Part shown: in pieces, positions 18,647 through 27,259 of the stretch | How the letters are laid out: every line of letters begins with the position of its first letter | How positions within the stretch are numbered: the stretch's first letter is position 1 | Source: Rhodobacteraceae bacterium UBA6197 | Lineage (GTDB): Bacteria > Pseudomonadota > Alphaproteobacteria > Rhodobacterales > Rhodobacteraceae | DNA length: 64,000 nt | Reading direction: 5' to 3' | NCBI GenBank assembly: GCA_002422085.1 | Contig: DISZ01000019.1 | Coordinates: 124,001-188,000 of the forward strand | Notes under the pieces: model-generated | Seen by the model: only the letters and a program-made list of their open reading frames with translations | Database searches by the model: none | Told to the model about the DNA's origin: nothing | Made by a program: the position numbers and the translations under genes

Positions 18647-19520
18647 AATGCACCCGCCGTTCCACATAGCGAAACTGCACCGCCGTCAACGCGATGACGA
18701 TCACCATCAAGACCACCGATTGCGCGGCGCTATCGCCCAGGATCAGATTGACGAAACCGTCGTTATAGACCTTGTAAACCAGCGTTTCGGTTGACTTTCC
18801 GGGGCCGCCGCCGGTGACGGCATGGATGATCCCGAAAGTGTCGAACAGCGCGTAGACAGTGTTGACCACCAGCAGGAAAAAGGTGGTGGGCGCCAGCAGC
18901 GGAAACACGATGGTCCAGAAACGACGCGCAGGCCCTGCCCCGTCGATCGCCGCCGCCTCGATCAAGGATCGCGGAATCGCCTGAAGTCCGGCGACAAAGA
19001 ACAGAAAGTTATAGCTGATCTGCTTCCAACTGGCCGCCGCGACCACCAACGCCATTGCCTGATTGCCCTTCAGCAGCGGGTCCCACTGCACCCCCATCCA
19101 CCGCAAGGGCAGCGCCAGCGTCCCGAACGAGGGGTTGAACATGAACAGCCACAGCATCCCCGCGATGGCCGGGGCCACCGCATAGGGCCAGATCATCAGC
19201 ACCCGGTAAAGCCCCTTGCCGCGCACCAGCTTTTCGGCCTGCACCGCCAGCAACAGCGCGATCCCCATCGACAGCCCCGCTGTCAGCGCCGAAAACAGTG
19301 TCGTCACCTTGATCGAATTGACATAGGCCGGGTCCGACAGAACACGGGCGAAATTCGTCAGCCCCACAAACTGGGTCTTCAGCCCGAAGGCATCTTCCCG
19401 CAGCAACGACTGACGCAGCGCCTGAAGCGCGGGCCAATAGAAAAACACCAAGGATATCGCCAGTTGCGGCGCGATCAGCAGCCACGGCAAGTATTTATGG
19501 GGAAATGTGGCTCGGTTCAT
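18639..19520 (-). CDS. ugpA: sn-glycerol-3-phosphate ABC transporter permease UgpA
   Basis: Partner permease, 293 residues. The first membrane helix is YLPWLLIAPQLAISLVFFYW, and the EAA loop is SLIEAAAIDGAGPARRFWTIVFPLL. The downstream HAVTGGGPGKSTETLVYKVY segment is characteristic of UgpA. The ATG at 19520 is preceded by AAGGAAGA and is preferred to one 27 bases upstream. About 105 bases separate it from ugpB. Confidence 0.93.
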   Translation of the reverse strand: MNRATFPHKYLPWLLIAPQLAISLVFFYWPALQALRQSLLREDAFGLKTQFVGLTNFARVLSDPAYVNSIKVTTLFSALTAGLSMGIALLLAVQAEKLVRGKGLYRVLMIWPYAVAPAIAGMLWLFMFNPSFGTLALPLRWMGVQWDPLLKGNQAMALVVAAASWKQISYNFLFFVAGLQAIPRSLIEAAAIDGAGPARRFWTIVFPLLAPTTFFLLVVNTVYALFDTFGIIHAVTGGGPGKSTETLVYKVYNDGFVNLILGDSAAQSVVLMVIVIALTAVQFRYVERRVHYG

Positions 19521-19625
19521 CCGGTCTTCCTTGTTGGCAGCCCGCACGGAGACGGGCGGGCAGCCATCGGGCGGTTTCCCCGCTGGCCAGCCGCAGGCGT
19601 TGCGGTCGGCCGGCGGGAGGGGGCG

Positions 19626-20933
19626 TCAGTTCCCCATGGCCTGCTTGATCGCCGCGTTGCCGCGCTCTACCGCGTTGTCGAGCGCCTGTTGCGCGGTCTG
19701 TTCACCGGCCAGCATCTTTTCGAACTCTTCGTTCTCGATGTCGCGGATCTGCGGCAGATTGATCAGCCGCACGCCCTTGGAATTGGCGGTCGGCTCTTTG
19801 CCCATCATCTGGGTGATCGGCGTTTCGCGGCCGGGATTCTTGTCATAGAACCCCGAAGCCTTGGTCGCCTCATAGGCGGCCAGCGTCACCGGCAGATACC
19901 CCGAGGTCTGGTGCAGATATTCCTGCACATCGGTCTGCGACAGATAGGTGAAGAACGCGGCGACACCTTTGTAGATCTCGTCGGACTTGCCGCCCATCAC
20001 CCAAAGGCTTGCGCCGCCCGGAATGGTGTTTTGCGGGCCATTGCCGTCGCTGTCATAGGGCAGTTGGCCGATGCCGTAATTCATCCCGGATTTCACGATA
20101 TCGCCCAGGCCGCCCGACGACTCGGTCATGATGCCGCACTCGCCGGCCAGAAAGATCTGCTTGGCCTCAGACGTGCGGCCGCCATATTTGAACGTGCCGT
20201 CCTTGGCCAGATCCGTGATCGCCTGAAAATGGTTTACGTAGATCGGCGCGTTGATCTGAAGTTCCGCGTTGCCATCGCTCAGACCGTTTTCGTTGGTCGC
20301 ATAGGGCACGTCGTTCCAGGCGGCGTAGTTTTCCAGATGGATCCAGGTCAGCCAGGTCGAGGTATAGCCACAAGGGGCCGCGCCCGTCTCCTTGATCTTC
20401 TTGGCCGCATCCCACAGCTCATTCCAGGTTTTCGGCGGGGCGTTCACGTCCAGACCGGCCTTCTCGAAGATATCCTTGTTGTAATAAAGGATCGGCGAAG
20501 ACGAGTTGTAGGGGAACGACAGCATCGTGCCATCGGGCTTTGAGTAATAGGCCACGATGCCCGGCAGATATTGGGATTTGTCGAAGGTCATGCCCGCGCC
20601 GGTCAACACGTCAGCTACCGGCTTCACCGCGCCTTCGGCGCTCATCATCACCCCGGTGCCGACGTCAAACACCTGCAAGATGTCGGGCGACTGGCCCGCG
20701 CGAAACGCCGCGATTCCGGCATTGAGCGTCTCGGGATAGGTGCCTTTGAACACCGGCATCACCTTGTAATCACTTTGGCTTGCATTGAAATCCGAAGCGA
20801 TCTTTTCGACCACCTCGCTATTGGCGCCGGTCATTGCGTGCCACCAGCTGATTTCGGTTTGGGCGGCGGCCGGACTGGCCAGCTGGACGGCCGCAAAAGC
20901 CACGGCGGCTGTCATAAAGTGATTTCTTGTCAT
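19626..20933 (-). CDS. ugpB: sn-glycerol-3-phosphate-binding protein
   Basis: Periplasmic receptor for glycerol-3-phosphate and glycerophosphodiesters. The 435-residue protein has a signal peptide (ending near LASPAAA, residue 24), then EISWWHAMTGANSEVVEKIASDFNASQSDYKV, a classic UgpB N-terminus, and FPYNSSSPILYYNKDIFEKAGLD. First gene of ugpBAEC. A Pho box lies about 65 bases upstream of the ATG, consistent with the phosphate-starvation control known for ugp operons. Confidence 0.94.
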   Translation of the reverse strand: MTRNHFMTAAVAFAAVQLASPAAAQTEISWWHAMTGANSEVVEKIASDFNASQSDYKVMPVFKGTYPETLNAGIAAFRAGQSPDILQVFDVGTGVMMSAEGAVKPVADVLTGAGMTFDKSQYLPGIVAYYSKPDGTMLSFPYNSSSPILYYNKDIFEKAGLDVNAPPKTWNELWDAAKKIKETGAAPCGYTSTWLTWIHLENYAAWNDVPYATNENGLSDGNAELQINAPIYVNHFQAITDLAKDGTFKYGGRTSEAKQIFLAGECGIMTESSGGLGDIVKSGMNYGIGQLPYDSDGNGPQNTIPGGASLWVMGGKSDEIYKGVAAFFTYLSQTDVQEYLHQTSGYLPVTLAAYEATKASGFYDKNPGRETPITQMMGKEPTANSKGVRLINLPQIRDIENEEFEKMLAGEQTAQQALDNAVERGNAAIKQAMGN

Positions 20934-21524
20934 GGTCTTCTCCCTTGGTTCGGTGCGAACTATTCAAGACATTCCAACCATTGGGGTAGCGGCAGGATAT
21001 GACACCCTGACGACAGCCGAAATCTTAATCCGCCGCGAAACATGCCAGATCCGATGGAAACGCTCTTGCGCCGTCGCTTTCGGCCTGACCTCCCGCCATA
21101 CCCAAGACCGGACTTCATGCACAAAGCCTAAGCCGCAAAATCGTATTCACCAAGAAAATTTCCCGATACGGGGACTGCGGGCGCCAGGAACATCGCGTCG
21201 AGCGCTCGGGCGGGGCTGCGCCCGGCACAGCGCCATGATGTCGCACATGCAGCCATGCAATTGACCGCAGAATTGCACGAATCCGACAAAGTGTGTGCCG
21301 ATGATATTGGCAAGGTCGGGTCTAGGGACTCGCACCTGTATCCCAAGAAACCTGTCTGGGCACACTTGCCGCACGGCGGCTTTCACGGGATAATTTCAGC
21401 ACGCACTGCCGGGCCCCGAAAGGGGTCCGGTAATTCGCATTCCGATGACAGAGGCCACCGCGCGCCCGACGGCCCTTCGGGCCGCAAGCGAAAAGCGCAG
21501 GCCGCAAAGCGACAGCACGGGGGA
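20934..21524. other. Gene-free region upstream of ugpB, with hairpins near tRNA-Thr
   Basis: About 590 bases without a supported gene. The ugpB-proximal end holds the promoter and Pho box. Nearer the tRNA are two hairpins: CCGGGCCCC-GAAA-GGGGTCCGG (about 21409-21430) and CGGCCC-TTC-GGGCCG (about 21469-21483). On the minus strand both are downstream of the tRNA and could end its transcript, although T-runs are lacking. Short open frames here have no recognisable content. Confidence 0.45.
20999..21016 (-). promoter_or_regulatory. Pho box upstream of ugpB
   Basis: On the minus strand the sequence reads CTGTCGT-CAGG-GTGTCAT. Compared with the PhoB consensus CTGTCAT-N4-CTGTCAT this is 6/7 plus 6/7 matches with the correct four-base spacer. 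It lies about 65 bases ahead of the ugpB ATG, a suitable place for PhoB to replace a -35 element. PhoB control of ugp is established in enterobacteria and rhizobia. Confidence 0.75.
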
Positions 21525-21599
21525 TGGTGCCGGTGGAGGGAATCGAACCCCCGACCTTCGACTTACAAAATCGCAGCTCTACCCCTGAGCTACACCGGC
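21525..21599 (-). tRNA. tRNA-Thr (anticodon UGU)
   Basis: On the minus strand the cloverleaf reads: acceptor GCCGGTG paired with CACCGGC, D stem GCTC/GAGC, anticodon loop TTTGTAA giving anticodon TGT (21565-21567), T-arm GGGGG-TTCGAAT-CCCTC, discriminator A and an encoded CCA end. It decodes ACA. The anticodon stem has one weak closing pair (G-A), otherwise normal. No integrase or attachment-site duplication is seen beside it. Confidence 0.96.
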
Positions 21600-21640
21600 A
21601 TCTGGGTGTGAAATAATCTGCCCCGAGGCGGGGCGCAAGC

Positions 21641-23341
21641 TTACTTCTGCCCCAGATTGGCGCGCGCCAGCAGCGCCGTGGCCAACAAGCCCACCGCCAT
21701 CACCAAAAGCGCCGCCGGGGCGGCATCACCCAGGTTCTCGAGGCTGGCTTTTTCATGCACCCTTGTGGCCAGCGTTTCATAGTTGAACGGGCGCAGCAGC
21801 ATGGTGGCCGGCAGTTCCTTCATGCTGTCGACAAAGACCAATAGCAGCGCCGAGCCGACCGAGCCCTTCATCAGCGGCAGATATACCTCGCGCAGCGCGC
21901 CCCCCGCCGAGCGCCCCAAGGACCGCGCCGCCATCGGCAGGCTGGGCGAGACGCGGCCAAACGCACTGTCTAGCGCGCCCTGCGCAATCGCAAAAAACCG
22001 CACGACATAGGCCAGCACGATCGCCGCCGCCGAGCCGGTCAGCAAAAGGCCGGGGTCCACCCCGGTCATCGCCAGCCACAAATCGGCCAGTCGGTGATCG
22101 ACCGCCGCCAGCGGGAACAAGATCCCCACCGCCAGCACCGCGCCCGGCGCCGCATAGCCCAAGGTGGTGAACGGCAGCACCAGACGCGGCAACCGCCGCC
22201 CGGTCAGCCGCACGCCGTAGACCATGAACAGCGCCCCCAAGACCGTCAGGATCGCCGCAAGCCCGCCCACCGTCAGCGTATTGAGCAGCGCCCGCGCCAG
22301 CCCTGGCCCGAACCATGCCTCGGGGTTGGCCAGCGCATAGCCGCCGATGACCCCGACCGGCAGCACGAATCCAATCGCAAAGGGCGCCGCGCACAGCGCC
22401 GTGGCGCCCCAGCCCACGGCCCCGGTCAACACCTTGCGCGCAATCGGGCGCGGCTGGCGCGCCGATTGGTAATAGCGCAGATTCTTGCGGCTGACCTTTT
22501 CCAGCGCCAAAAGCGCAAACACCACCGCCAGAATCACACTGGCAATCTGCGCCGCCCCGCCGGCGTTGCCGGCCTCGAGCCAGGTGGTGAAAATGCCGGT
22601 CGTCAGGGTCTGCACGCCAAAGTAATCGACCACCCCGAAATCGGCCACCGTCTCCATCATGGCAATCGCCGCCCCCGCCGCAATCGCGGGTCGCGCCAGC
22701 GGCAAACCGACGCGCCAGAACAGGCCAAACGGCCCGGCCCCCAGCGCCCGCGCCACCTCATAGCTGCCGCCCGATTGTTCGCGAAACGCCGCGCGCGACA
22801 AGAGATAGACGTAAGGGTAAAGCGCCGCCGCCAGCACCACCACCGCCGCCCCGCGCGAACGCACATGCGGAAACCAGTAGTCGCGCGCATTGACCCAGCC
22901 AAAGGTCTCGCGCAGCGCGATCTGCACCGGGCCGGAATAATCCAGAAAATCCACCAGCGCATAGGCTCCGACATAGGCCGGAATCGCCAGCGGCAGCAGC
23001 AACAGCCACTCAAGCCAGGTTGAAAACGGGAACCGATACATCGAGATCAGCCAGGCCGCCCCCGCCCCCACCATCGAGGCCAGCACCCCCACCCCCAAGG
23101 TCAACACCGCCGTGTTGCCCAGATAGCGCGGCAGCGTCGTGGCCAACAGATGCGGCCAGATGTTTTCGATCGGATGCAGCGCGATCCACAGCACCGACAG
23201 GATCGGCGCCAGCACCAGCGCCGCAATCATCAGCGCCCCTGCTGACCAGATCCCCCCCCCCGCGACGCGCAGTCCAAAACCTGCGCCGCCGACGCCGTCG
23301 CCCCGCGCGGGCAGTGCTTGAGTGTTTTGCTTGGGTTCCAT
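21641..23341 (-). CDS. Iron(III)-type ABC transporter permease (FbpB/ThiP-like), orphan
   Basis: A 566-residue inner-membrane protein made of two fused permease halves, each with about six helices and an EAA loop (YEVARALGAGPFGLFWRVGLPLARP and PMAARSLGRSAGGALREVYLPLMKG). The family mostly imports Fe(III); thiamine permeases share the double architecture. The segment ADFGVVDYFGVQTLTTGIFTTWL is typical of FbpB-type iron permeases. No periplasmic receptor or ATPase gene is adjacent: a tRNA lies downstream and an unrelated plus-strand gene upstream. The partners must be elsewhere. The ribosome site is weak. Confidence 0.87.
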   Translation of the reverse strand: MEPKQNTQALPARGDGVGGAGFGLRVAGGGIWSAGALMIAALVLAPILSVLWIALHPIENIWPHLLATTLPRYLGNTAVLTLGVGVLASMVGAGAAWLISMYRFPFSTWLEWLLLLPLAIPAYVGAYALVDFLDYSGPVQIALRETFGWVNARDYWFPHVRSRGAAVVVLAAALYPYVYLLSRAAFREQSGGSYEVARALGAGPFGLFWRVGLPLARPAIAAGAAIAMMETVADFGVVDYFGVQTLTTGIFTTWLEAGNAGGAAQIASVILAVVFALLALEKVSRKNLRYYQSARQPRPIARKVLTGAVGWGATALCAAPFAIGFVLPVGVIGGYALANPEAWFGPGLARALLNTLTVGGLAAILTVLGALFMVYGVRLTGRRLPRLVLPFTTLGYAAPGAVLAVGILFPLAAVDHRLADLWLAMTGVDPGLLLTGSAAAIVLAYVVRFFAIAQGALDSAFGRVSPSLPMAARSLGRSAGGALREVYLPLMKGSVGSALLLVFVDSMKELPATMLLRPFNYETLATRVHEKASLENLGDAAPAALLVMAVGLLATALLARANLGQK

Positions 23342-23451
23342 ATGCCGCAGTTACAGGAAAGCCGTTTGCCTGTCCAGAAAAGCCCTAGTAGTCTTTGCAC
23401 GGTCCACCCGGCCCAATTCGCCCGCGATCGCGGCACAAAGCAGGAACCCAT

Positions 23452-24327
23452 ATGCAGGTCGTATACCACCTCGGCGCCCATTCTTCTGACGAGGACCGTC
23501 TGGTCAAGACCCTGCTGCGCAACCGCGACATGCTCAGTCGCGCGGGATGTGTCGTGCCGTCGCCGATGCGCTACCGCATGGCATTGCGCGACACGCTGCT
23601 GGCGCTGAAAGGCCAGCCCGCCGATGCGGCACGGCAACAAGAGCTGCTGGATAGTGTCAGCGATCAAAACCCACCCGACCGGATCATCTTTTCCCACGAG
23701 TTCTTCCTGTGCATCCCGCAACGCGTGGTCACCGAGGACGGGTTCTATCCGATGGCCCCGGCCAAACTCAGGCCGCTGGCCAATATCTTTCCCGAGGCGG
23801 AAACCGAATTCCACATGGCGCTGGTCAACCCCGCCACGCTGATCCCGGCGCTGATCCAGCGTGTTGACGGTGCAAGCTATGACAGCGTGATGGCGGGCAA
23901 GGATCCGCGCAGCCTGCGCTGGGCGCCGGTCGTCAAACGGATGCTCGCGGCATCGGACGGCCACAAGATGGTGCTCTGGTGCAACGAGGACACGCCGCTG
24001 ATCTGGCCCGAAATCCTGCGCCGGATCACCAATCAGCCCGATGATGCGGTCTTCGACGGAGACTTCACCATTCTGGCCACGATCATGGCGCCTGACGGTC
24101 TGGACCGGATCAAGACCTACCTCGCCAGCCACCCGCCGCAAAGCGCCGAGCAACGCCGCAAGATCGTGACCGCGTTCCTCGACAAGTTCGGCCTTCAGGA
24201 CAAGATCGAGATCGAGGTGCCGCTGCCGGGCTGGACCGAAGACCTTGTTGCGGAAATTTCGGCCAATTACGACGCCGACATCGCGGAAATCGCAACTCTT
24301 CCCGGCATTGAATTCCTTGCTCCCTGA
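23452..24327 (+). CDS. Sulfotransferase-like protein with degenerate cofactor loop
   Basis: A 291-residue soluble protein. Its N-terminus, VVYHLGAHSSDEDRLVKTLL followed by RNRDMLSRAGCVVPSP, follows the pattern of bacterial sulfotransferases (H-x-G-A-H-K-T-G-T-T, then L-x-x-N-R-x-x-L-x-x-x-G) but the KTGTT phosphosulfate-binding loop is replaced by SSDED. I therefore read it as a sulfotransferase-fold protein that probably no longer binds PAPS; this is inference. AGGA precedes the ATG at 23452. It converges on gapR with a paired repeat between them. No other partner is evident. Confidence 0.6.
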   Translation: MQVVYHLGAHSSDEDRLVKTLLRNRDMLSRAGCVVPSPMRYRMALRDTLLALKGQPADAARQQELLDSVSDQNPPDRIIFSHEFFLCIPQRVVTEDGFYPMAPAKLRPLANIFPEAETEFHMALVNPATLIPALIQRVDGASYDSVMAGKDPRSLRWAPVVKRMLAASDGHKMVLWCNEDTPLIWPEILRRITNQPDDAVFDGDFTILATIMAPDGLDRIKTYLASHPPQSAEQRRKIVTAFLDKFGLQDKIEIEVPLPGWTEDLVAEISANYDADIAEIATLPGIEFLAP

Positions 24328-24330
24328 GCC

Positions 24331-24417
24331 GTTTCATCTTCGTTGAAATATCCCCGCCGGAGGCTCCTGTGGCTGGGTTCGGAGCCTCCGGCGGGGATAT
24401 ATTCGCGAAGATGAAAC
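24331..24417. repeat. Paired inverted repeat, bidirectional terminator candidate
   Basis: Arms 24331-24366 and 24381-24417 form a long hairpin between the converging ends of the sulfotransferase-like gene and gapR. The outer parts (GTTTCATCTTCG) differ from other copies in the window but change together in both arms, so pairing is preserved. This is good evidence of selection on the hairpin or of duplication as a unit. Confidence 0.85.
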
Positions 24418-24430
24418 CGCCGGGCTGCGG

Positions 24431-24682
24431 TCAAGCCATGCCGAGGGCGGCTTTATACAGATCAAGGATCGCTTCTTCCTCGTCCAGATCGTTCTTGTCG
24501 CGCTTGCGCATGGCGATCAGTTTCTTCATCACCTTAGTGTCATAGCCGCGACCTTTGGCTTCGGACATGACCTCTTTTTGCTGTTCGGTGATGTCTTTTT
24601 TCTCGGCTTCGAGATGCTCGTATTGTTCGATGAACTGGCGCAGCTCGTCGGCGGCGACATTGTAGGTGGCGTCACTGGACAT
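24431..24682 (-). CDS. gapR: GapR-family nucleoid-associated protein (DUF2312)
   Basis: An 83-residue helical protein that in Caulobacter binds overtwisted, AT-rich DNA ahead of replication and transcription forks and stimulates topoisomerases. The family hallmarks AADELRQFIEQYEHLEAEKK, IKE-like coiled coil, EVMSEAKGRGYDTKVMKKLIAMRK and DEEEAILDLYKAAL are all present. The start at 24682 is supported by GAGGAA a few bases upstream; an ATG seven codons earlier lacks support. It is widespread in Alphaproteobacteria. Confidence 0.93.
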   Translation of the reverse strand: MSSDATYNVAADELRQFIEQYEHLEAEKKDITEQQKEVMSEAKGRGYDTKVMKKLIAMRKRDKNDLDEEEAILDLYKAALGMA

Positions 24683-24865
24683 CGGGTTCCTCGCATCTGT
24701 CAAAGGGGCGGCGGTTGACCGGATGGCAGCCGCGCAATGCCGCCTTGCTAGTCGGTTGGCGCGGAGGCAGCAAGACCTCTTGCCGTGCCCTCAGCCGTGC
24801 GGTGCCTATTGCGTTGAGGGGGGGCTTCGCGTTAGGGCGGGGCAGATTGGCAGGAGGCGTGCGTG

Positions 24866-25081
24866 ATGGAAATACTGATCTGGGGCGGGGCGGCGATTTC
24901 ATTGATTGGGCTCGTCGGGATCGTCTGGGTCATCGTCACGGTGGCAAAGGCGCGCCGCGCCGGGCTTGAAGATGCCGCGCTGCGCGCAAGGCTGCAAAAG
25001 GTGGTGGTGGTCAACCTCGGGGCGTTGTTTCTATCGGTCATCGGGTTGATGTTGGTCGTCGTCGGCGTACTTTTGCGCTGA
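24866..25081 (+). CDS. Small two-helix membrane protein
   Basis: A 71-residue protein with two hydrophobic helices (about residues 3-27 and 48-70) joined by a charged loop (AKARRAGLEDAALRARLQK). AGGAGG lies eight bases before the ATG at 24866; a GTG three bases upstream is possible. Its stop is only five bases from the converging end of the FadB-like gene. I do not recognise its function; the layout resembles small conserved Rhodobacteraceae membrane proteins. Confidence 0.65.
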   Translation: MEILIWGGAAISLIGLVGIVWVIVTVAKARRAGLEDAALRARLQKVVVVNLGALFLSVIGLMLVVVGVLLR

Positions 25082-25086
25082 ACCCG

Positions 25087-27099
25087 TCAGTCCGCATTCA
25101 GGTCGCCAAAATGGCGACCGTTCCGGATCAGCACATCCCAAAGCGCTACCGGCGCCATTGCGCCTTCACGCGCCAAGGCGCGCAGGGTGTTGCGCAGGCT
25201 CAGCAGGCCGCGCCGGTCGGCCTGAAACATCGGGCCGCCCTGATCAACGCCCAGACCCACAGCACGCACCGCCACGAGGTCTATATCGCTGGCGCGATGC
25301 GCGGCACCGGTTTGCAGCATCCGCGCGCCTTCGCCCGCCAGTTCTGCCAAGACGCGGGTCTGGATCTCGGTCCGCGTCAGCGGCTTTGCCGCAAGCCCCG
25401 TTTCGTGCCGGATCGCGCCCAGCACCGCGTCCAGCCCGGCGGCCGGCACGGGCTGCACCCCGTCGTAGCGGTAATAGCCCTGTCCGGCCACGCGCCCGGT
25501 CTGACCCTCGGCAAACAGATAGAGGCTTGCCGCGCCGGGTGCCTGCCCAAGGCGACGCAAGTCGGCCACCAAAGCGCCCAGCCCGATCCGGTCCGCGCGC
25601 ACGAACGGTCCTTCGGCAAAGCCAAGCGCGCCGAGTGCCTGATCGACTTCGGCCGGGCGGGCACCGGCCAGAACACAGCGTTCGGCGGCGACGTGAAGCG
25701 TGGCGTGCAGGTGGTCGGCGATGCTGCCCGGCGACCGCCCGCCCCGCACTACCAGATTACCAATTCCCCGCAACACAGCGGCCAGTTGGCCCGCCGCCTC
25801 GGCTTCCTCCGGCCCCGGCAGGATGATTTCGCACAAATCGCCGGCAAGGCGCAGGCCCAGCGTGCCCGAGGGGGGCGCCGACACGGACAAAAGCGCGAGC
25901 ACCGCCCCCGGACCAACGGCCTTGCGCAAGGCCTCGGGCGGCGTATCGCCCGCCGCGATGACCAGATCGAGGCCCGAAAGCCCCGCCAGATCGGTTGCCG
26001 CGCCCAACCGCGCCCAGTCGGCCTCGCGGGCTTCGGGATCCAGATCGCCCGCCTGCACGGCCGCCTCTTGCACATGGGCGACGGCGGAAAACCCGTCGGC
26101 AAGGCTGTCGCGGTCTGGCGCACCCAAGGTCACGCCATGCCCCGCTGTCAGCAACAGCAACGCCAGATCGGCCCCGCCCGGAACTTGCCAAAGGCCCAGC
26201 CGCAACGGTCCTGGCAGCGCAACTGACGCCGCCGCGCAGCCCGCGAGCCGCGCGGTGGCAAGCTCGGCCTTGGCAATATGGGCAAGACCCAGCGCCAGTG
26301 GCGCGGCCGCCAGATCGCCATAGGCCACGGCCTCGAAGTCGAGCGCTTCTTCAAGCGGCAACAGCAAGGCGGCCTCGACCACGTCGCATTGGCTGGCCAG
26401 GACCGCCGCCATCGGGCCCCGCCCCAGCGCGCCCCGGATCGGCGCAAGTTCGGCCAGATAGGCGGCGGGTTCCGCCAGACCGGCATCGTCGGGGCGGGCA
26501 ACGGCCGTGCCCGCCAGCGCCGCCTGCGCCAGCGAAAAGGCGGCGGCATCGACCGGGCCATCGTCGGGCACCGCGTCCAGCAACCCGGCCACCAGCGCTT
26601 CGCCCGCGCTCCAGCCCACCTGCGAGGTGGTCAGTCGCAGCGCCGCGGCACCGCCCAGACGCCGTGCCAGTCGCACCAGCGCACCGCCCGCCGGCAAGAG
26701 CCCGCGCGCGGTTTCGGAGGTGAAGATGCGGGTCTCGGGGTCGGCCAGACGCCAACCGCAGGCCAACGCCAGGGCCAGTGCGCCACCCGACACCTGCCCC
26801 GACAGCGCCGCCAGCACCGGCTTGCCGGCCATCGCGATGCGCGCGGCAAGGGCACGCAGATCCGGCGCCCCCTCCTGCGCGGCGAATTCCTTGCCCGGAT
26901 CGTCAGCGACCGGCCAACCCGCGCCAGCGCCGCGCAGTATCAACGCGCGCACGGCAGGATCTGCCAGAGTCAGATCCAGCGCCTCGGCCAAGGCGACGCG
27001 CTGGGCCGGGTCGAACCCGCCCCCGGATACACCTTCGGCACCCGCCAGAGTGAACGTTGCCACCCCGTCGCGCAGATGCAGCCTGGACAGTCGTGTCAT
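25087..27099 (-). CDS. Divergent FadB-like enoyl-CoA hydratase/isomerase - hydroxyacyl-CoA dehydrogenase fusion
   Basis: A 670-residue protein with the layout of FadB: crotonase domain (about 1-180), a linker, a Rossmann-type region near 290-460 and C-terminal dehydrogenase helical domains. The crotonase core ALSGQVSGGALALALACG with SETARGLLPAGG keeps the second catalytic Glu (E129) but the first is Leu108. In the Rossmann region the NAD-binding GxGxxG is absent (LWQVPGGADLA), and the catalytic NPxH is replaced by LAGDLCEI. It may thus work only as an isomerase, or be non-catalytic. GCAGGAAG precedes the ATG at 27099. It stands alone, without a thiolase neighbour. Confidence 0.75.
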   Translation of the reverse strand: MTRLSRLHLRDGVATFTLAGAEGVSGGGFDPAQRVALAEALDLTLADPAVRALILRGAGAGWPVADDPGKEFAAQEGAPDLRALAARIAMAGKPVLAALSGQVSGGALALALACGWRLADPETRIFTSETARGLLPAGGALVRLARRLGGAAALRLTTSQVGWSAGEALVAGLLDAVPDDGPVDAAAFSLAQAALAGTAVARPDDAGLAEPAAYLAELAPIRGALGRGPMAAVLASQCDVVEAALLLPLEEALDFEAVAYGDLAAAPLALGLAHIAKAELATARLAGCAAASVALPGPLRLGLWQVPGGADLALLLLTAGHGVTLGAPDRDSLADGFSAVAHVQEAAVQAGDLDPEAREADWARLGAATDLAGLSGLDLVIAAGDTPPEALRKAVGPGAVLALLSVSAPPSGTLGLRLAGDLCEIILPGPEEAEAAGQLAAVLRGIGNLVVRGGRSPGSIADHLHATLHVAAERCVLAGARPAEVDQALGALGFAEGPFVRADRIGLGALVADLRRLGQAPGAASLYLFAEGQTGRVAGQGYYRYDGVQPVPAAGLDAVLGAIRHETGLAAKPLTRTEIQTRVLAELAGEGARMLQTGAAHRASDIDLVAVRAVGLGVDQGGPMFQADRRGLLSLRNTLRALAREGAMAPVALWDVLIRNGRHFGDLNAD

Positions 27100-27259
27100 A
27101 TTCCGGCTTCCTGCCTGCCCCGGCCCCCCCAACGGGGGCCTGTTTCGCCCGAGTTTAACGGCGCCACCGTCCGAGGCAACGGCTTTTGCCCGGCACGGGC
27201 GGCACCCTGCCATCCCGACGCCGACACATCAGACCGGCGCACGCGTCCAGATTTTCCGA

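Noticed and set aside
16898..18697. A long plus-strand open frame (599 codons) opposite ugpC and ugpE
   Set aside because: It is the antisense of well-supported genes, is very rich in His, Arg and Gln, and has no family resemblance; typical of GC-rich shadow frames.
18822..20543. A long plus-strand open frame (573 codons) opposite ugpA and ugpB
   Set aside because: Antisense of clear ugp genes with biased composition and no recognisable domain.
20934..21524. A possible integrated element or attachment site beside tRNA-Thr
   Set aside because: No integrase, no duplicated tRNA end and no compositional break on either side.
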